This document shows, in pieces, positions 1-8,363 of a DNA stretch of 16,221 bases (within the stretch, counting starts at the first letter, position 1; each line of letters begins with the position of its first letter). Where the stretch lies: assembly GCA_964433635.1 (NCBI GenBank), contig CAYSSG010000039.1, positions 1-16,221 of the forward strand, in the 5' to 3' direction. The notes beneath the pieces were generated by a model. It saw only the letters and a list, made by a program, of their open reading frames with translations. It searched no databases and had not been told where the DNA came from. Source of the stretch: CAYSSG01 sp964433635. Lineage in GTDB: Bacteria; Atribacterota; Phoenicimicrobiia; Phoenicimicrobiales; Stramentimicrobiaceae. Made by a program: the position numbers and the translations under genes.

Positions 1-6
1 GCAAAC

Positions 7-48
7 TTATCTTTTTACATCACTTTTTATTTTCATTAACCACCTCCT
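7..48 (-). other. Strong ribosome binding site with a 9-codon ORF
   Basis: On the minus strand an excellent Shine-Dalgarno sequence, AGGAGGTG (41-48), sits the right distance before an ATG at 34-36. The frame closes after nine codons (MKIKSDVKR, TAA at 7-9). It could be a mini-gene, a leader peptide, or the start of a gene broken by a frameshift. The sequence continues beyond the window edge, so I cannot tell which. No other frame stays open from this site. Confidence 0.25.
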
Positions 49-692
49 TAATTTTATGCACTATTTTGTTGAAATTCTGTGTCAATTTCCAACATTCGCC
101 TCTATAATAAGTCAAAAAATGGTTATTCAATTCTAAATATTATATGGAATCCAATTATATTTTATAAACTAATCATACTACTTCATTAGCATAACTTACA
201 TGATTAATGTTTAGCTACTGTGTCAATGTCAACTCATAAATTCTTCTATAGACATATTTTAATAATTTTATATTTATTCTAAATCCAGTACATATTCCAT
301 CTTATTCTGATAGACCGCATGAACTACTGGAATAAGATAATTTTAAACAACTAACTGTATAGCGAATTCGAGAAACCTGCCTTCATCTCCTGTGGAACAC
401 AAATACTCTCTTATGATGCTTCTTCATGATGCATGATTACCGCCAATTTTTCGATTTATAATTAAGAATCAATCTTTTTATAAAATACAGCTATTCAATA
501 TTGTTTTTAATAGAGTTTATAAGTGTAGGCAACCTTTCTGTCAGATATTCGAAAGTTTTGCCATCGACCTCCTTTAGATTTCAAACCACAATGAACACCA
601 CTTGTCACAAGCTAAAGGTTGTTACTGTCAATCTCCATATGGGACTTTCTCTGGCTTATAATCACACATATTGGTGAACATTAACAATTCTA
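37..692. other. Intergenic region with possible decayed coding traces
   Basis: This 656-bp stretch lies downstream of the PLP-enzyme gene and holds no intact gene and no convincing terminator. On the minus strand one frame (655 down to a TAG at 491-493) reads like protein but carries two in-frame stops. Its last 29 residues include KEVDGKTFEYLTERLPTL. A second short protein-like frame, with REYLCSTGDEGRFLEFAIQL, lies near 340-420. These may be remnants of a decayed gene or insertion sequence, but no family is recognisable. The AAAGGAGGT at about 568-576 looks like a ribosome binding site, but the ATG after it opens only a seven-codon frame. Confidence 0.25.
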
Positions 693-2156
693 TTAAATTA
701 TCCCGGTATACTTGCAGGTAATCTCAATCAATTTTACCATTCCCTGGATAGCCCAGCGTACCCTTTCTTCAATGAGATTTCCATCATTATCAGTTGTCCC
801 CAGGCCAGGAGAAATAAAGATATTTCCATCATAGGCGATTGTTGGAATGATTCCCATTTGTCCCATACCTGATTGAAATATATTCGTTCCAGAATACATG
901 TCTTCAATGGAAAAAATCGGAATTCCCATACCTTTCTTTTGCCAGCTTTTTTCATAATTGATTTCAACAGCCCCGGAATTGTAAGATTTAGAAATTACAA
1001 AGTCATCCTTAATTTTTTGGTCAATCTTTCCAAATTCCTGTTCAGTAATCCTATAAAGTTCGTCCACTGGGGTTTTCACTCTTTCAGGATGGTCTCTTAG
1101 CACTTTCAAAGAGGCAATAACTCCAACTAAAGCTTCTTTACCAGGATCAACTGTAACATAAGCGGCTTTTCCATGAGAGGTCCCAGTCCCCCAGCGGTCT
1201 CCGTGAACTCCCAAGGCTCTCCTGAGATCTACTAGCAGTGATTCTTTACCAATAATTAATCCTGCTGTTACTGAATAAGAAGCTTTGTCCATGCTGTAAC
1301 ACATAAGGTCGGCATTATTCTTTCTAATATCAGTACCCACAAAGGGAGCTCCCCAGGCATTATCCACAATATATGGCACATCGTAATCCTTGGCAAGTTG
1401 GCCAATCAGTTTCTGCAAGACAGGTGTACCTTTCTCATCTTTTACTCCATAACCATAACCGGGTGTGTCGTATCCCAGGGAACTAAAAGCAGTTAAAGTG
1501 AAGGCATGACGGTCAGCTGTTTTTTCTAATACTTTGATTGATCCTTCCGGATCTACGTTACTTAATTGAACACAGGGGTGATATTTAATCCCATGACAAT
1601 CATATTCAGCTCCTTCTAAGGGTACAATGATACAATCCAAATTATTTTGTCTTTTTCCATAAAAACCCAACTCTCCAGCGGTATTGCCTCTGTCAGCTAT
1701 TAAATCCTTATATTTTCCAGGAAATGGACGGCCATAACCTCCATGATGATGCAAATGCTTTTCGTAAGGAACAATGTAACGGGCACGATAATTATCACCC
1801 CTACCCTGCATGGGTGGTGTTGCCAGCACATCAAATGAAACCCACAGGGCAGCTTCACAAGTATTCACAGCCAAACCATCATAGTCATCTCCATAGACAT
1901 CTTTGACAATTTCTCTAATTTCTTCATCAAAAACACTATTGGGAATAATTTTTTCACCATAATAAGCTTCAGCCTCTCTAACTTCTTTAAAAGGTAATCC
2001 GTGACAACCGGAGATAGCTCCAGTAAGACCAAATTTACCTCTTAAATCATTAGGTATACCAATTTCGTCAGCAGCCTTTTTTGCTTCAGCATATATACCT
2101 GGAATATTTTTTTGTAAATGGCGATACATTTCAAATTTGTACCTGAAATCAGACAT
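693..2156 (-). CDS. Fold-type-I PLP-dependent enzyme, unknown specificity
   Basis: This 487-residue cytoplasmic protein has the core of an aspartate-aminotransferase-fold (type I) PLP enzyme. IVDNAWG places the aspartate that would pair with the pyridine nitrogen at about residue 265. YSMDKAS places the likely Schiff-base lysine at about 291, followed by the small-residue and glycine-containing run SVTAGLIIG usual for this fold. A histidine-rich motif, HLHHHGGYGRP (about 134-144), and GDRWGTGTSHG (about 320-330) are distinctive and may shape the active site. The length and the large N-terminal region resemble beta-eliminating lyases or group II decarboxylases more than simple aminotransferases, but I cannot assign a reaction. 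The ATG is supported by AGGAG six bases upstream. It is the last gene of the RidA block, 27 bp after the small unknown gene, so probably co-transcribed with it. Confidence 0.75.
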   Translation of the reverse strand: MSDFRYKFEMYRHLQKNIPGIYAEAKKAADEIGIPNDLRGKFGLTGAISGCHGLPFKEVREAEAYYGEKIIPNSVFDEEIREIVKDVYGDDYDGLAVNTCEAALWVSFDVLATPPMQGRGDNYRARYIVPYEKHLHHHGGYGRPFPGKYKDLIADRGNTAGELGFYGKRQNNLDCIIVPLEGAEYDCHGIKYHPCVQLSNVDPEGSIKVLEKTADRHAFTLTAFSSLGYDTPGYGYGVKDEKGTPVLQKLIGQLAKDYDVPYIVDNAWGAPFVGTDIRKNNADLMCYSMDKASYSVTAGLIIGKESLLVDLRRALGVHGDRWGTGTSHGKAAYVTVDPGKEALVGVIASLKVLRDHPERVKTPVDELYRITEQEFGKIDQKIKDDFVISKSYNSGAVEINYEKSWQKKGMGIPIFSIEDMYSGTNIFQSGMGQMGIIPTIAYDGNIFISPGLGTTDNDGNLIEERVRWAIQGMVKLIEITCKYTGII

Positions 2157-2183
2157 TATTTTCTCCTCTCTCTTTTTTAGCTT

Positions 2184-2609
2184 TCATTGTTTGAAAAAAA
2201 TTTGATCTCCTAATTGTATATTAAGATCTGCTCCTGTCGATTTTTTTGTAGAAAAAAGAATAATATTTTGATGATTAGGCATATGGGTATCATCAAAACC
2301 AGCTACAACTCCTAAGGGATTTTGATTCCAATATACCTCATCCCCAATGATAATAACGCCTCCCTGAATGATCTCAACAAAAGCAAGATAGGCAACCGCA
2401 TTTACGATTCCTCCTGGTTGGATTTCTTTCTCATCAGTTACCATCAGCTCATGAATCTCATTTTTTTTTAATGCCCTGGACCTCTGTTGAATCAGGTTAA
2501 GACCTCTGTTCTTCATCTCCAATTGTAGAATAGCAACGACAGAAGTTTGTACGATTCTTTTGGATGCATAAGGATTTTTTATTATTTGCCCTCCACTATA
2601 TGGATCCAT
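2184..2609 (-). CDS. Conserved hypothetical small beta-rich protein
   Basis: This 141-residue protein has no signal peptide or membrane segment. Its pattern of short hydrophobic strands separated by glycines (PGGIVNAVAYLAFVEI, GGVIIIGDEV, NPLGVVAGFDDTHMPNH) suggests a small beta-barrel-like fold. GFDDTHMPNHQNI, near residues 104-116, looks like a conserved signature. From memory it resembles the uncharacterised DUF6917 group, but I am not sure of that. The ATG has AAGGAAG upstream. It sits between ridA and the PLP-enzyme gene with short spacers (51 and 27 bp), which argues for one operon and a linked role. No function can be assigned from sequence. Confidence 0.65.
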   Translation of the reverse strand: MDPYSGGQIIKNPYASKRIVQTSVVAILQLEMKNRGLNLIQQRSRALKKNEIHELMVTDEKEIQPGGIVNAVAYLAFVEIIQGGVIIIGDEVYWNQNPLGVVAGFDDTHMPNHQNIILFSTKKSTGADLNIQLGDQIFFKQ

Positions 2610-2660
2610 AAGTTCACTTCCTTTTAAAAACTAATGAAAAATATATTTAAGCTCAAACTA

Positions 2661-2973
2661 TCAGCAGCATGCAATAGCTTCCATCTCAATTTTTGCACCT
2701 CTGGGTAAACGACTTACTTCAACACAAGCCCGCGCAGGTAAACTGTTTCCAAAGTACTCTGAATAGATTTGATTTACGTTATCAAAATCTTTCATATCCG
2801 TAAGAAAAATACTTATTTTAAGAATTTTGTCTAATGAACTATCTGCCTTTTCCAGTATGGCTTTCAGGTTTTCAATCACCTGCCTTGTTTGAGTCTGAAT
2901 TTCTTCATCTAAAAATTCATTATTAGCTGGATTAATCGCAATCTGTCCGGACACAAAAACCATGTCATTAAAT
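2661..2973 (-). CDS. ridA: RidA family enamine/imine deaminase, 5' end in gap
   Basis: RidA (YjgF/YER057c/UK114) proteins are small trimeric cytosolic enzymes that hydrolyse reactive 2-aminoacrylate and related enamines or imines made by PLP enzymes and amino-acid oxidases. The visible 104 residues include FNDMVFVSGQI near the usual position 20-30, and the C-terminal active-site block PARACVEVSRLPRGAKIEMEA. That block carries the arginine that binds the substrate carboxylate and the downstream glutamate. The Met at 2961-2963 is internal: the frame stays open into the N gap, and family length (about 125 residues) implies roughly 20-25 missing N-terminal residues. It starts the block with the unknown protein and the PLP enzyme, a fitting place for a guard against enamine by-products. 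Confidence 0.9.
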
Positions 2974-3073
2974 NNNNNNNNNNNNNNNNNNNNNNNNNNN
3001 NNNNNNNNNNNNNNNNNNNNNNNNNNNNNNNNNNNNNNNNNNNNNNNNNNNNNNNNNNNNNNNNNNNNNNNNN
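2974..3073. other. Assembly gap of 100 N (genuine)
   Basis: Exactly 100 N, a placeholder for a gap of unknown size. The flanking ends share no sequence, so bases really are missing. They include the start of ridA, its ribosome binding site and probably its promoter -10 region. Confidence 0.95.
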
Positions 3074-3410
3074 CATTTGTTGAATTTCGTCAACTATTTA
3101 TTAAAATATTATTTGATATTTATAATAAATTTTTAATAGTATGGTATTGGATCTAAATAAAATTTCTACTCTACTATTTTAAATTGCTTAAGATTTATCA
3201 TTTAGATTTTTTACAGGTTGGAACCTTACAATCTATAGATTATTTAATAAACCTTTCATTTTTAAAGATCCCAAACTTAATTTAATTTTATTTTTACAAA
3301 ATTTTCTATTTCTATTTATCTCTATGTACTATTTTCAAGTTACTTAAACACTCTTATGTCTGTTACCCTCTTACTAATTTAATTCTTACAGTGAAACAAC
3401 CTGATTTCTA
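3074..3410. other. Noncoding spacer between divergent dapA-like gene and ridA
   Basis: This is very AT-rich sequence without a credible gene. Next to the gap lies an interrupted palindrome, GTTGA-N6-TCAAC (3079-3094). On the minus strand it contains TTGACG (3088-3093), which could be the -35 box of a ridA promoter whose -10 box falls in the gap. A perfect 12-bp palindrome, AATCTATAGATT, lies at 3230-3241. No T-tract terminator is visible after the dapA-like gene. Confidence 0.35.
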
Positions 3411-4322
3411 TTACAATGAATACTTTTCAATAACACCTAAATCATTCATAATGTCTTTTAATTCCAGCAACTTTTCTCCTTCCAGGTCAGGATAAGGCTT
3501 TCTGGGTTTGCCAGCAGGTAAACCCAATAATTTAAGGCCAGCCTTGATAACGATTGGATTGGATAACCAGTACAAAGCCTCTAACAGGCCATAATATTTG
3601 AAGTATAAACCTCTACTTTCTTCCAAAGTATTTATACTATCCCACGGTCTGGACATTGCTGCCATTTCTTCCGGGATAATATTGCCCCCAATATTTGCAG
3701 CTCCATCTCCTCCCATTGCAAGCGTAGGAAGTAGAATAGAATACTTTGGAAAATCGCAACATAAAATATGAATCTTATCACCCACTCGTCTCTTTACTTC
3801 AACTAACTGCTGGACACTTGGCATGGCCTCTTTATCAGCAACGAAATTAGGACACTTGCTTGCTAATATTTCAATTGTATCCGGAGAAATGGATATTCCT
3901 GTCCGCGAGGGATTATTATAAATTGCAACAGGTATCTGTACAGATTGCATACATGTGACTAAAAAATCAGCAACTGCGGTTTGCGGCGGGAGAAGATAAG
4001 GGGGGACTGTGTAAACTAAACCATCTGCACCCTCACTTTCTGCATATTGACTAAAATTGATCGTATCTCTAGTAGATGGAAAGGTTGCCCCATAAAAAAT
4101 CGGTATCTTACCTTTGCCGTACTTGCAGAGGTTCTTGACTATTTCTTTCCTTTCCTCAAGACTCAATAGAGTTACTTCTCCAGCTGATCCCATGGCTAAT
4201 AAAGCTGAGGTACCATGGCTTGCCTGAAAATCAATGAGAGTTTTAAAACCTCTCCAATCAATTGAACCAGTTCCATTAAAAGGCGTGGGTATAGCTACCC
4301 AAGAACCTGACGGTTTAAACAT
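3411..4322 (-). CDS. Divergent DapA/NAL-family Schiff-base lyase
   Basis: This 303-residue TIM-barrel protein belongs to the dihydrodipicolinate synthase / N-acetylneuraminate lyase family, whose members bind pyruvate-like substrates on a lysine. The Schiff-base lysine is K164 (VADKEAM). Y135 and R140 lie in IYNNPSRTG, and Y109 lies in VPPYL. The pyruvate-carboxylate loop reads GSAGE (45-49) instead of the GTTGE of true DapA, and the LSGDD motif is replaced by CCDFPKY. It is therefore unlikely to be a lysine-pathway enzyme, and is more probably an aldolase, dehydratase or deaminase for another substrate. The permease stop TGA is followed at once by this ATG, and AGGGAGGG lies inside the last permease codons, so translation is coupled. 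That suggests it acts on the transported compound (inference). Confidence 0.85.
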   Translation of the reverse strand: MFKPSGSWVAIPTPFNGTGSIDWRGFKTLIDFQASHGTSALLAMGSAGEVTLLSLEERKEIVKNLCKYGKGKIPIFYGATFPSTRDTINFSQYAESEGADGLVYTVPPYLLPPQTAVADFLVTCMQSVQIPVAIYNNPSRTGISISPDTIEILASKCPNFVADKEAMPSVQQLVEVKRRVGDKIHILCCDFPKYSILLPTLAMGGDGAANIGGNIIPEEMAAMSRPWDSINTLEESRGLYFKYYGLLEALYWLSNPIVIKAGLKLLGLPAGKPRKPYPDLEGEKLLELKDIMNDLGVIEKYSL

Positions 4323-6224
4323 TCATTTTCCCTCCCTTTTAGATTTTTGCTTATTTCGAGCCGTTATATATATCCTGAATACAATCAAAGTAATTATGAT
4401 GATTCCTACGACTATAAAATCAATCTTTGAGGATAAAGTACTAAGAATCACTAATCCTATTGATAAAGAAATTAAAATATATTTCTCTAAAGTGCTTAAC
4501 CTTTTTATGAAATAGCCAGTTAATGCGCCGTTTAGAAGTATAATTGCAGTTAAAAGTTCAATAGAGATAACTATAATATCCAAGATAGAACCCTTTAGAA
4601 GTAAAGCAGGATTATATACGAAAACATATGGGACAATAAATCCTGCCAGGGCTAACCTCCATGCTGAAAATCCTGTCTTGATTGGATCTGAACCGGCAAT
4701 GGATGCCCCGCAATAAGCAGCAATACAAACAGGAGGAGTAACACCTGACATTACCGCAAAATAGAAAACAAAAAGATGGGCAGCCAATAGATCAACACCC
4801 ATTGACCTCAAAGCCGGTCCTCCTATAGCAATAGAGATGATGTAAGCAGGAGTGCAAGGCAAACCCATGGATAACATGATAGTTACTATCATGATTAAAA
4901 TTAGTGCAAGAAATAAGATACCTTGAGACCAATTTCCAATGACTCCTGCTATTCCTAATCCCAAACCAGTATAGGTTATGACACTGACAACCATATCTGC
5001 ACAAGCACAGGAAAGGACTATTGTAATTAAGTTTCTTCCCGCTAATTCTAAGGTTTGCCACAATCTAAGAGGTGTCATCATCGTTTCTTTAGATAAAAAA
5101 CTCATTGCAAATGATAATAATACTGAAAAACTTGCAGCTCTATATGGAGAATATCCCTTCATTAAGAAATAGATCAGCACGACTAACGGGAAAAGGAGAT
5201 AGGTATCTTTTAGAATTTGCTTTAAGGGAATTACTTCTTCTTTGGTTAATCCCCGAAGCCCATCTCTTAATGCAACAAAATGTACCGAGAACCATATAGA
5301 TACATAATAAAAAATTGCACCAAGCGCGGCAGCAATACAGATATTAATATAAGAAATCCCCGTCATTTCAGCCATCACAAAAGCACCAACTCCCATAATG
5401 GGCGGCATAATCATTCCTCCTGTTGAAGCTGCTGCCTCGACTGCTCCCGCAAATTGCTTGTTATAACCTATCCTTTTCATCATCGGAATCGAAAAGTTAC
5501 CGGTGGCGTATACATTTGCTGCAGCAACCCCACTAATCGACCCAAACAAACCACTGGCTATTACAGCTATTTTTGCTGGGCCACCTATACTCCTTCCTGA
5601 TACACTTCCAGCCAGATTACAAAAAAATTCTCCCGTTTTAGTCTTTTCCAGAAAAGCTCCAAATATAACGAAAATAGCTGCAAATGTAACTGCTACTGCA
5701 GTAATCGAACCATAAATGCCTGCATTGGTGATTAAATATTGCAGTTCTACCATTTTAGCTAAAGTAATTTTCTTACTATAAAATACTCCGGGAAGATAGG
5801 GTGATATGGCTTGATAAATAAGAAATATAGCCGCTAAGAAAGCCATGGCAGGCACAACTGCTCTTCTGATAGCTTCCACCAATAGAATAATATTAAGAAT
5901 TCCTAATATTAATTGTACGGTTGTGACTGGCGTGATAAGTTCAAGTCTATAGTTAAGCGTCGCATTATTCATGATAAGATATAAAGGTGGAAGGATGGCC
6001 AGAACAGTGAAAAATATATCAAGCAGAGTAGGTTTATCTTGAGGTGATTTCTTGGTTGCTGGAAACAGAATAAAAGTAATTGAAACAAGAAAAAGCAAAG
6101 GAATTCCACGTTGTATACGAGGTTGATAAATTCCAAAAAAAGCGGTATAAAATAAAAATAAAGAAATAAAGACTAACCAAATACTAACAATAATTCTCAT
6201 TATTTTATTATTTAACTGCCTCAT
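4323..6224 (-). CDS. TRAP transporter fused permease (TAXI type, 4TM-12TM)
   Basis: This 633-residue, strongly hydrophobic inner-membrane protein fuses the small (DctQ-like, about residues 1-130) and large (DctM-like) subunits of a TRAP transporter. This is the form paired with TAXI binding proteins. Family signatures are clear: GRSIGGPAKIAVIASGLFGS, GVAAANVYATG, AAASTGGMIMPPIMG (about 265-280) and the later MLSMGLPCTPAYI and MSGVTPPVC motifs, which resemble the two transport-domain repeats. TRAP systems import organic acids or amino acids with a sodium gradient; TAXI substrates known elsewhere include glutamate and 2-oxoglutarate. The start has AAAGGAA about 10 bases upstream. It is unusual that the matching binding-protein gene lies 1.09 kb upstream rather than next to it. 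It ends directly against the dapA-like gene. Confidence 0.95.
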   Translation of the reverse strand: MRQLNNKIMRIIVSIWLVFISLFLFYTAFFGIYQPRIQRGIPLLFLVSITFILFPATKKSPQDKPTLLDIFFTVLAILPPLYLIMNNATLNYRLELITPVTTVQLILGILNIILLVEAIRRAVVPAMAFLAAIFLIYQAISPYLPGVFYSKKITLAKMVELQYLITNAGIYGSITAVAVTFAAIFVIFGAFLEKTKTGEFFCNLAGSVSGRSIGGPAKIAVIASGLFGSISGVAAANVYATGNFSIPMMKRIGYNKQFAGAVEAAASTGGMIMPPIMGVGAFVMAEMTGISYINICIAAALGAIFYYVSIWFSVHFVALRDGLRGLTKEEVIPLKQILKDTYLLFPLVVLIYFLMKGYSPYRAASFSVLLSFAMSFLSKETMMTPLRLWQTLELAGRNLITIVLSCACADMVVSVITYTGLGLGIAGVIGNWSQGILFLALILIMIVTIMLSMGLPCTPAYIISIAIGGPALRSMGVDLLAAHLFVFYFAVMSGVTPPVCIAAYCGASIAGSDPIKTGFSAWRLALAGFIVPYVFVYNPALLLKGSILDIIVISIELLTAIILLNGALTGYFIKRLSTLEKYILISLSIGLVILSTLSSKIDFIVVGIIIITLIVFRIYITARNKQKSKREGK

Positions 6225-6304
6225 TTTGAATCATTTCCTTTCTATTACATATTTAAATATTCGGTATAATAATCATAATTAAAATATATTTAAAAGTAGT
6301 TTAG

Positions 6305-6313
6305 ATTCTATCA
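6305..6313 (-). promoter_or_regulatory. Possible extended -10 promoter for the permease
   Basis: On the minus strand TGATAGAAT (a TGn extension plus TAGAAT) lies about 80 bp before the permease start. No good -35 box is present at the proper distance. It would give the permease its own start site after the split from the binding-protein gene. In such AT-rich DNA a chance match is quite possible. Confidence 0.25.
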
Positions 6314-6547
6314 TTTAAAAATCAAATCAGTAACACCAAAAAAACTTTCTACATGTTACTTGAATTTTGATATCCCCACATAAGCAAGTCTATACAAAAT
6401 CACTAAAAAATTATCCAAATCATCAGATGTTAATTCATTTACGTTATTTACAAGTAAGAAAAATAAAAATATGTTATTGGCAAAACAAACTTGCACTTAG
6501 TACCCTGAAATCGATCGATAAATCAGTATAAAAAGAGTATAAAAACA

Positions 6548-6880
6548 TATCTTCGCTGAGGCTGCAAAAGATTTATGCTTCCAAGCATCTTACAGTAAAT
6601 CAACTATTCTAAGGTAGTTTCTAACACTATAGAAAAGTGATTTACTATGTCAGCATCAAGGATTTTAGATTCTCTCTCTAGAAAGATTGAAATGGATGAA
6701 ACTCTATTCGATGGACGAAGAGCTGGTAACGTGAATGAGGAGTAAAGGCATTTTTTTCCTCTTTTCCTGGAAGAAGTAGAATGGTAATTCAACCATAGAA
6801 AGGAGAATCTTGTAATTCTATTAAGAAGGTCACTGAATCAGCAGGCTTCCATTATAAAAGAACAAATTTATTGCAATTAA
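6548..6880 (+). pseudogene. Decayed IS1595-family (ISXO2-like) transposase remnant
   Basis: In one plus-strand frame three pieces read like parts of an IS1595-type DDE transposase. First, YLR-stop-GCKRF (from 6548) resembles half of the N-terminal zinc ribbon, with TGA where a Cys codon would be. Second, SRKIEMDETLFDGRRAGN (within 6647-6742) matches the region around the first catalytic Asp, usually VEVDETYFGGRRKG. Third, FLEEVEW-stop-FNHRKENL (6764-6811) followed by LLRR matches the C-terminal end, EFxWRFNHRK. The middle of the domain, with the remaining catalytic residues, is deleted, and stops interrupt the frame at TGA 6557, TGA 6638, TAA 6743 and TAA 6785. It cannot be functional. The opposite-strand ORF at 6604-6792 is a shadow of it. 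The family call is from motif memory. Confidence 0.5.
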
Positions 6881-7197
6881 GTTTATCTATTATCAAAAAA
6901 TATGAATACGACTCATAAACACTGAAAGAAAAAGATACATTTAAATTTCTAGTTTAGAAATTTTAATTAGAAATACTTTTCTTTCTTCATAGATGACAAC
7001 CGGTTCAGAAATTGTACCATGATTATCTTTCTTTCAACTCAATTCACTCTATTCCTCTGTATGATTCCTACATAGATAACGGGGTTATCATATTAATATA
7101 TTTTATTGATGAACAATGAAACCAAAGAATAAAGAATATTGTATACATTTGTATATATAAGAAATTATTTTTCGGGGAAAGAATCTCATTTCCAATC

Positions 7198-7271
7198 TTT
7201 ACATAAATACTCTATAATTCCAAGTGATTGTCCAGGAGCAATAAACAGGAATTATAGAGTATTCATGTAAA
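7198..7271. repeat. Long inverted repeat: 24-bp arms, 26-nt loop
   Basis: The arms at 7198-7221 and 7248-7271 are complementary with a single mismatch; the inner 16 bp (AATACTCTATAATTCC and its complement) match perfectly. It starts about 42 bp after the stop of the binding-protein gene in the direction of transcription. As RNA it would form a very stable hairpin that could protect the binding-protein message or reduce read-through into the permease. No T-run follows on the minus strand, so it is not a classical terminator. It could also be a MITE-like or IS-end structure linked to the decayed transposase nearby. Confidence 0.85.
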
Positions 7272-7313
7272 AGTACTTTTTTAACAATTTACTTGTGGTT
7301 AGTCTGATTGAAT

Positions 7314-8333
7314 CTATTTCATATAACCTTTCTCTTTATAATACATCTCTGCTCCTGGATGAAGGGGAACGACAACATTTTTCCAACCTTCTTCAGGAGT
7401 AAATCCTTTATTATTAAAATCCATCTCATGCAATTCTTCAATATTTTCAGCCATTATCTTTACGATTGTATAGGCAACAATATTCGAAACATCTTTGTTA
7501 ATGATAAATTCAGTTGCTTTGGCAGGTACCTGTATATCTTCTTCCTGTCCTTCGTAAGTGCCGGCTGGTATCGCACATAATCCACTGTCTACATTGTATA
7601 AACCAACTGTCTGGTGCAAATGCTGAATGGCTTCATCAGAAAATGACAGTATCACTGAATCACGAGCATTCAACATCTGAATGACAGAGGCAGCTGGGTT
7701 TGGTAAGGTCAGAAGGCCAAAATCTACATGTCTGTCTACATATAAATTTGCTACATCAGCATATACAGCATGCTGTACTGTTCCACCATTGGCTTCAATT
7801 TCGTCAAAGGAAGTGCCATAATAAGCTAATAGTTCAATCATTTCAACAAAACCGGAGTCATCGGGCATGGGTCCGGCAACTCTGATAGGTTCTCCCTGTT
7901 TTATCATATCCATCATTTCGTCAACAGTGGTTATTCCTAACTCCTTGCCAACTACATAGACATGAGTAGACAGTTGAAAAATTCCACCCAATGATCGAAA
8001 ATTCTGGTAAGCCTGATCATAGGGAGGTTTTCCTTCCCATGCTGCCTTATCCAAAGCAGTAATGCCCCAGCCAAGCTCATTATCACCATTGTGTACTCTC
8101 ACCGGATTACTTACGCCTCCACCGGGAATGACTTGTATGGTAATTTTTGGCTCATTATCCTTAATTAGTTGCCCGATTCCACCAGACTGAGGATACCAGC
8201 CACCACCGACTCCACCTGAAGTCCAGCTTAAATTGATGGGTTTAAGTTCCTCAAGTTCCTGCGCATGAATACACATAACAAACGACATGACGAACAATAT
8301 CAGTAAAACCATCATCATACTTTTCTTAACCAT
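7314..8333 (-). CDS. TAXI-family TRAP transporter solute-binding protein
   Basis: This 339-residue protein has a Sec signal peptide: basic start MVKK, a hydrophobic core to about residue 20, and likely cleavage after CIHA (24). A lipobox is absent because the residue before Cys21 is Met. The mature part begins with the family signature: INLSWTSGGVGGGWYP, VIPGGGVSNPVRV and LGWGITALDKAAWEG match the TAXI (TRAP-associated extracytoplasmic immunogenic) fold that delivers ligand to a fused permease. Length is normal for the family. The ATG at 8331-8333 has AAGGAG about nine bases upstream, and a strong promoter with a palindrome precedes it. The ligand is unknown; known TAXI ligands are mainly glutamate, 2-oxoglutarate and related acids. 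Confidence 0.93.
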   Translation of the reverse strand: MVKKSMMMVLLILFVMSFVMCIHAQELEELKPINLSWTSGGVGGGWYPQSGGIGQLIKDNEPKITIQVIPGGGVSNPVRVHNGDNELGWGITALDKAAWEGKPPYDQAYQNFRSLGGIFQLSTHVYVVGKELGITTVDEMMDMIKQGEPIRVAGPMPDDSGFVEMIELLAYYGTSFDEIEANGGTVQHAVYADVANLYVDRHVDFGLLTLPNPAASVIQMLNARDSVILSFSDEAIQHLHQTVGLYNVDSGLCAIPAGTYEGQEEDIQVPAKATEFIINKDVSNIVAYTIVKIMAENIEELHEMDFNNKGFTPEEGWKNVVVPLHPGAEMYYKEKGYMK

Positions 8334-8363
8334 TTTTTTATACTCCTTTTTATTTATTTATCT

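Larger units (their letters stand above)
6225..7313. other. 1.09-kb noncoding spacer splitting the TRAP operon
   Basis: Binding-protein and permease genes of TAXI systems normally adjoin, but here they are separated by 1,089 bp without an intact gene. The spacer holds a decayed transposase on the plus strand (about 6548-6880), a long inverted repeat (7198-7271), a small hairpin GATAAC-GGG-GTTATC (7075-7089) and ATGCTT-GG-AAGCAT (in the 6570s). The simplest reading is an old insertion that has since decayed. Confidence 0.6.

Noticed and set aside
77..227. Ten-base direct repeat CTGTGTCAAT at 77-86 and 218-227
   Set aside because: Too short, only two copies and no regular spacing; expected by chance. 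No CRISPR array is present in the window.
2962..3156. Plus-strand ORF of 64 codons across the first gap
   Set aside because: It exists only because the N run reads as open; the part outside the gap is AT-rich spacer, and the left end is antisense to ridA.
4792..5299. Several ORFs of 60-90 codons on both strands inside the permease gene
   Set aside because: The permease frame is clearly coding with family motifs throughout; the others are shadows.
6604..6792. Minus-strand ORF of 62 codons in the TRAP spacer
   Set aside because: It is antisense to the IS1595-like remnant, which explains the region better, and it has no ribosome binding site.
7231..7359. TCCAGGAGCA in the hairpin loop and its complement inside the end of the binding-protein gene
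   Set aside because: A 10-bp match at this distance can easily arise by chance, and the second copy is constrained coding sequence.
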